From Cololabis saira (Eukaryota; Chordata; Actinopteri; Beloniformes; Belonidae), in NCBI RefSeq assembly GCF_033807715.1, contig NC_084596.1, positions 35,426,879 through 35,490,878 of the forward strand: a DNA stretch of 64,000 bases, written 5' to 3'. Under the pieces are notes generated by a model. It was given only the letters and a program-made list of their open reading frames with translations. It did not search any database and was not told the origin of the DNA. A program made the position numbers and the translations under genes. Shown in pieces: positions 60,246 through 64,000 of this stretch. The number at the start of each line of letters is the position of its first letter. The stretch's first letter is position 1.

Positions 60246-60803
60246 CAGGGATATTCAATTGGCGGCCCGCGGGCCACATGCGGCCCGCCAGGAGCTTTTA
60301 TGTGGCCCCTGGTCATATTTAAAAAAAGGGGGTGTTGAAATTTTTATTTTTTATTTATTTATTTTTTTTATAATATTTTTATAACTGGCTACTATGGACT
60401 AAAATGGTTGCGCTCAATGCTTAATATAATATTCAAATAAGGAAATCTTGGTGGAAAGTGGTGCTTTGGTATGGCGTGTTTTATTAAAAGTAGGTCAATA
60501 TTAATTTCATTAAGTTTGCACAATGCATGGTTTCAAAATGAACTTGCATTCAAAATAATATTTCTTTATCTGAATATTATATTTAACATTCACAATTACT
60601 AAATCTGGAGACAATAAATACATAATTCATATGTAAACTAGATATATTCAAATGTATAATACAAATGTATTATATTTACATAAGTCATCGTCTTTGAGTG
60701 CAAAATACATTTTGAAAACCCCCACATTTTCAAATTGTGCGGCCCTCTCCATACAGTCCTTTTGCAGATGTGGCCCCCGGCCGAATCTAGTTGAATACCC
60801 CTG
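60246..60803. mobile_element. Non-autonomous hAT element, 558 bp
   Basis: The left end is cagggatattcaattggcgg and the right end in reverse is caggggtattcaactagatt. Both are followed by a ggccacat..cggcc block, so the inverted ends extend about 45 bp with mismatches. A perfect 8-bp TSD atttaggg lies at 60238-60245 and 60804-60811. The interior is AT-rich with no open frame of note. Confidence 0.95.
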
Positions 60804-60811
60804 ATTTAGGG

Positions 60812-62773
60812 TATCTCTGGTCGCGATGATTTAAGATTTTGTTTTCCAACGATAGTTATTAAAAAATGACAATATTCTACAATTCTTTCACATCACAATA
60901 AACCTTATTTCACCATAATAAACCTTATTTTAGTAGATTCAGGAATCTCCTTAGTTGTTCTGTTTTCCATGACCACAGGACCTGTCTCCAACATGCTGAT
61001 TCAAGGAATGACAAGTTTATCACTTCATCATTTTGGGTTGAATAGCTTGTTACCAGCCAAAGTATCACTCTAGGACAATTTCACTGTTTTTCTTTAAAGA
61101 GTTGCAGTCAAAACTTGAGTGAGTAGCAGAGTGAGTAGGTGTATCCAGACTTTTTTCCTGGTAGCCTAATGTAGACAACTAAAGTTTTTTTTTTCTACTT
61201 TTTTTGTGCTCACTTCTTGAAGCTTCTCAACATGTTGGATAATGAGCACTAACATATGCTCTGTCTCAAAGTTTGTGCTCAAGTGCAACACTGTGCTGGT
61301 AGGGACACTGCCCAGGGTTAACAGGGGGTGTCAGACGCAAAAATCCCAAGAGCCTTTTGAAGCCTTTTGAAGAGGGAGCCAGAAAAAAAACGATATATAG
61401 GAGAGAGAGGTGGAAATGGATAGAGGAGGCGACGGAGGCAGATGCGAGAGTGCAAAGCAGAAATGACCTCTGCAGCTCTGTTGATGACATGAAGCAGAAG
61501 AAGAGGTGAGATGAGGGAAAAGAGAGGAGACAAACTGAGCAAGGAGGATTAAGAAAGCAGCTGGTGAGGTTGATCCAGAGGGGAGAGAGAGAGAGAGCGA
61601 TGAGGTGAAAGAAGATGGTAGAAGAAGGGGAGGTGCAAGAGATTGATGAGGGAGAGTGTGAAACTAATTCTCACTTCGGTCTGGGCTGGAAGATTAGCAA
61701 AGATTAGTGAGATAGAGTGAGGTGGGGAGAGAGATCTGGTGATAACTTCTACCACATGCCACAGAAACATCTCTGAATGGCTAATACCCAGAGAGCGACG
61801 GAGAAACAGAGTCAGAATGAGGAGCGGAAGAGACAACAGTGAATGAGTAAAGAAAAGACGACAGATAGAGAAATGGAAAGCGACATGAGACTGAATAGAT
61901 AAAGACAACGGCAAATCAGGCTCATAGGGGTCCTAATAGTCGTGATATGAGCATCTAAACGTCCTCTATCGCGGAGACCATTTCTAGCGGTGTGCAGTAA
62001 TCCATGCCATGGGAGCTAAGACTCAAAATCCAGGTCATCTGTATACCTCTGCAGCACTGGCTTTCACTGAGACTCCCCGCTGGGACTCTTTCTCTTATCC
62101 GGTGCAAGTCTTTGTGATGGTATCTTTAACATTCAGTTATTTTTCACTTGCAGGAAACGGAAACCTATTTTCGACTTTTTTCTCTGTCTTTTGACCGTCC
62201 TGGAACATTTTAGCAGATATCAGCTATTGGCTGCCGTAGATTTTTCTTTCTTTTTTAACCCCCCCCTGGGTTAAAGGGGGGTGACGTGACAAAAGAAAAA
62301 GTGTTTGCAGCATGCGGATGTGTACTCACCCAAGCACGTGCGCTCCATCGTGTTTGACAAATGCATGTGTCCACATGCTTACTCGCTGCTGCCACATAAG
62401 TTTCTGCGGAAAATGAAGACGGAAGGAAAAAGATGGAAAAAGAGAGGGAGAGCGCTGCAGTGGCAGACTCAATCCGTCATGCAGGATTACAGTGTAAGCT
62501 TCTCCATGGCCATAGATGTGGTTTTTATAGCAGAGACACAGAGCTTTTCTAAAGGCAGTGGCCCTTGCTCCTCCGGCTCTATATTAGAGACAAAAGCAGA
62601 GGGCAGATGAGCATTGAGGGGATTCTCCCAATGAGATCTCCACGGCCAGATGACTGCTGACTCCATCCCATGATGCAGTGGGGAAAGGGGTGCCATGGGG
62701 AAGGGTCGGAGGACCGGCCTCAGCCCCCACCTCTGTGGCCTGCCGGACTGGAGATGGGATCATTACTGCACTT
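60812..62773. other. Unassigned non-coding DNA
   Basis: Purine-rich low complexity sequence (gagagagag, agaggag) at 61370-61900 explains the leucine/serine/histidine-rich minus frames there. A small hairpin ttaaccc..gggttaa lies near 62256-62274. No gene recognised; the 101-codon frame at 62305-62610 has no motif. Confidence 0.5.
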
Positions 62774-62781
62774 TTGCTGAT

Positions 62782-63494
62782 CAGAGGTGTCAAGTAACGA
62801 AGTACAAATACTTCGTTACCTTACTTAAGTTGAAATTTTGGTTATCTATACTTCACTGGAGTAATTATTTTTCAGATGACTTTTTACTTCTCCTCCTTAC
62901 ATTTTCACGTAATTATCTGTACTTTTTACTCCTTACATTTTAAAAACAGCCTTGTTACTCTATTTCATTGCGGCCTTTAAAAAAAAACTATCCAGTTAAA
63001 TTGCTCCATCCGGATAGAGTGAATTTGGTTGTGGTTGTTTCAGATGTTCTTGTCCAGTTTTGTTCTTACATCCGTTCCCTCAGATTCCTGCAACTAAACT
63101 TGGATGTACATTCCAATAAAGGTTAGGATAAATGATAACATGCCTCTGAAGTTTGACTTTTTGCACCATTACAATACTTATAGGCAACTAGTCATCATAT
63201 CTGCTGCTCTCTGAAACACATGTTAATGCTCAATAGAACACATATATGGTTCTTTAATATATTTGCATTATACTAAGACGCATTCATTTTCAATGGCTTT
63301 TGTCCTTAATGGCTTTTTTTCCCCCTTACATTACTTTTACTTTTATACTTTAAGTAGTTTTGAAACCAGTACTTTTATACTTTTACTTGAGTAAAAAACT
63401 TGAGTTGATACTTCAACTTCTACAGGAGTATTTTTAAACTCTAGTATCTATACTTCTACCTGAGTAATGAATGTGAATACTTTTGACACCTTTG
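62782..63494. mobile_element. Non-autonomous hAT element, 713 bp
   Basis: The left end is cagaggtgtcaagtaacgaa and the right end in reverse is caaaggtgtcaaaagtattc. Sub-terminal tactt/agta repeats are dense on both sides (acttttacttgag, gtacaaatacttcg). A perfect 8-bp TSD ttgctgat lies at 62774-62781 and 63495-63502. No transposase remains. Confidence 0.95.
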
Positions 63495-63502
63495 TTGCTG
63501 AT

Positions 63503-63985
63503 ACAGATGAAACCGTGTAAAGTAATAAAAGCCTCACAGCTCTGTTTCTTTTCTAATATTGGTGCGAGGTACTTCTGTGTGTTTAATAGGATGTTTTTTT
63601 TGGTTTATGTGAGTTTTGAGCTGCCCCTCACGTCTTAAACAGAATTTATAGTCCAAGTGTTGTTGTGGCATCTTAATTTCCACAACATTACACAGCATAA
63701 ACGCACTCCAAAGAAAAGAAAATTGTCCTCAAACTACACGGGCAAACCTTCATCACTCGTGTCACCATCCTGCATTACTGAAGGGGGGGTAAATGATACT
63801 TGGAAATCTTTCAAAATACATCACCTTGCTGTCGTCCTAACTGCGCAATAGTTCTCAGTAAATACAACGCTACCCCCAAATATTGTTGGAGAGGGAAAGA
63901 AAAGGGAGGAGTATTTTGAAGTGACGGCTGTTGTCTCAGCTGAGCACCACCCAGCTGAAGAGGAAACGACTGCTGCACTGCTGCC
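63503..63985 (+). other. Non-coding DNA leading into a putative exon
   Basis: Mostly unassigned. Near the right end, tgacggctgttgtctcag|ctgag offers a possible splice acceptor after 63939. The following 46 bases to the ATG at 63986 would be the 3' part of a 5' UTR. If the site is not used, the purine-rich stretch at 63885-63915 could instead belong to a promoter. Confidence 0.35.
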
Positions 63986-64000
63986 ATGTCGCTGGATGTT
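63986..64000 (+). CDS. Possible start of a protein-coding exon, runs off the window
   Basis: ATG at 63986 in strong vertebrate context (ctgccATGt) followed by tcg ctg gat gtt, giving M-S-L-D-V at the window edge in open frame. Purine- and CpG-bearing sequence and a possible acceptor (63939) lie just upstream. Five codons are too few to name a product. It could be the first coding exon of the gene whose leader exons may lie at 5.1-6.0 kb, the first exon of a separate gene, or chance. Confidence 0.35.

Noticed and set aside
62256..62274. ttaaccc..gggttaa hairpin, considered as a TTAA element end or terminator
   Set aside because: Isolated 7-bp stem with a C-run; no partner end or TSD.
1..64000. 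tRNA, 5S or tRNA-derived SINE with A and B boxes; CRISPR arrays; bacterial operons
   Set aside because: No B-box-like ggttcgaatcc pair was found by eye, and the sequence is eukaryotic, so CRISPR and operon structures do not apply.

Overview
The window is nuclear DNA from a vertebrate, most likely a teleost fish. The reasons are the lack of dense open reading frames, long CA/TG, TA and GGAA microsatellites, and a characteristic mix of repeats: many short hAT-type elements with 8-bp target-site duplications (TSDs), Tc1-like transposase remnants, L2-like LINE tails, TTAA-site elements and palindromic MITEs. I see no complete protein-coding gene. Almost every open frame of 60-240 codons comes from a microsatellite, low-complexity DNA or a transposon.

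Only two places suggest a host gene. Around 5.0-6.0 kb a CpG-richer stretch holds two segments that look like untranslated first exons on the + strand, ending in splice donors at 5296/5297 and 5964/5965. At the right edge an ATG in good context (63986) opens a reading frame that leaves the window, 46 bases after a possible splice acceptor. One reading is alternative 5' exons joined to a coding exon across about 58 kb of repeat-filled intron. This is inference; an independent gene starting at 63.9 kb is equally possible.

Layout: 1-212 transposon end cut by the window edge; 325-450 L2-like relic; 5.0-6.3 kb promoter-like region with a palindromic MITE; 7.2-8.0 kb hAT element swollen by GGAA/GAAA arrays; 13.1-14.0 kb hAT; 20.0-20.7 kb MITE-like element with a Myb/SANT-like fragment; 23.8-25.1 kb GC-rich TTAA element with a palindromic CRE; 28.9-29.7 kb hAT with a BED-finger relic; 32.1-35.6 kb nested complex (hAT containing a MITE, a foldback and a 1-kb poly(A) retroposon, followed by a Tc1 copy containing a LINE tail); 38.3-39.0 kb hAT with the transposase C-terminal domain; 42.2, 46.3 and 52.9 kb three copies of one hAT family; 44.4-45.2 kb second GGAA-bearing hAT; 51.4-51.9 kb TTAA foldback with two CREs; 59.5-60.1 kb Tc1 relic; 60.2-60.8 and 62.8-63.5 kb two further hAT elements.

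The best-supported statements concern exact element boundaries. Nine of ten hAT-like insertions with paired flanks have perfect 8-bp TSDs and the tenth matches at 7 of 8 positions. The retroposon has a 16-bp TSD and a 69-base poly(A) tail, and both TTAA elements keep TTAA on each side. The intervals between are ordinary non-coding DNA in which I recognise little.
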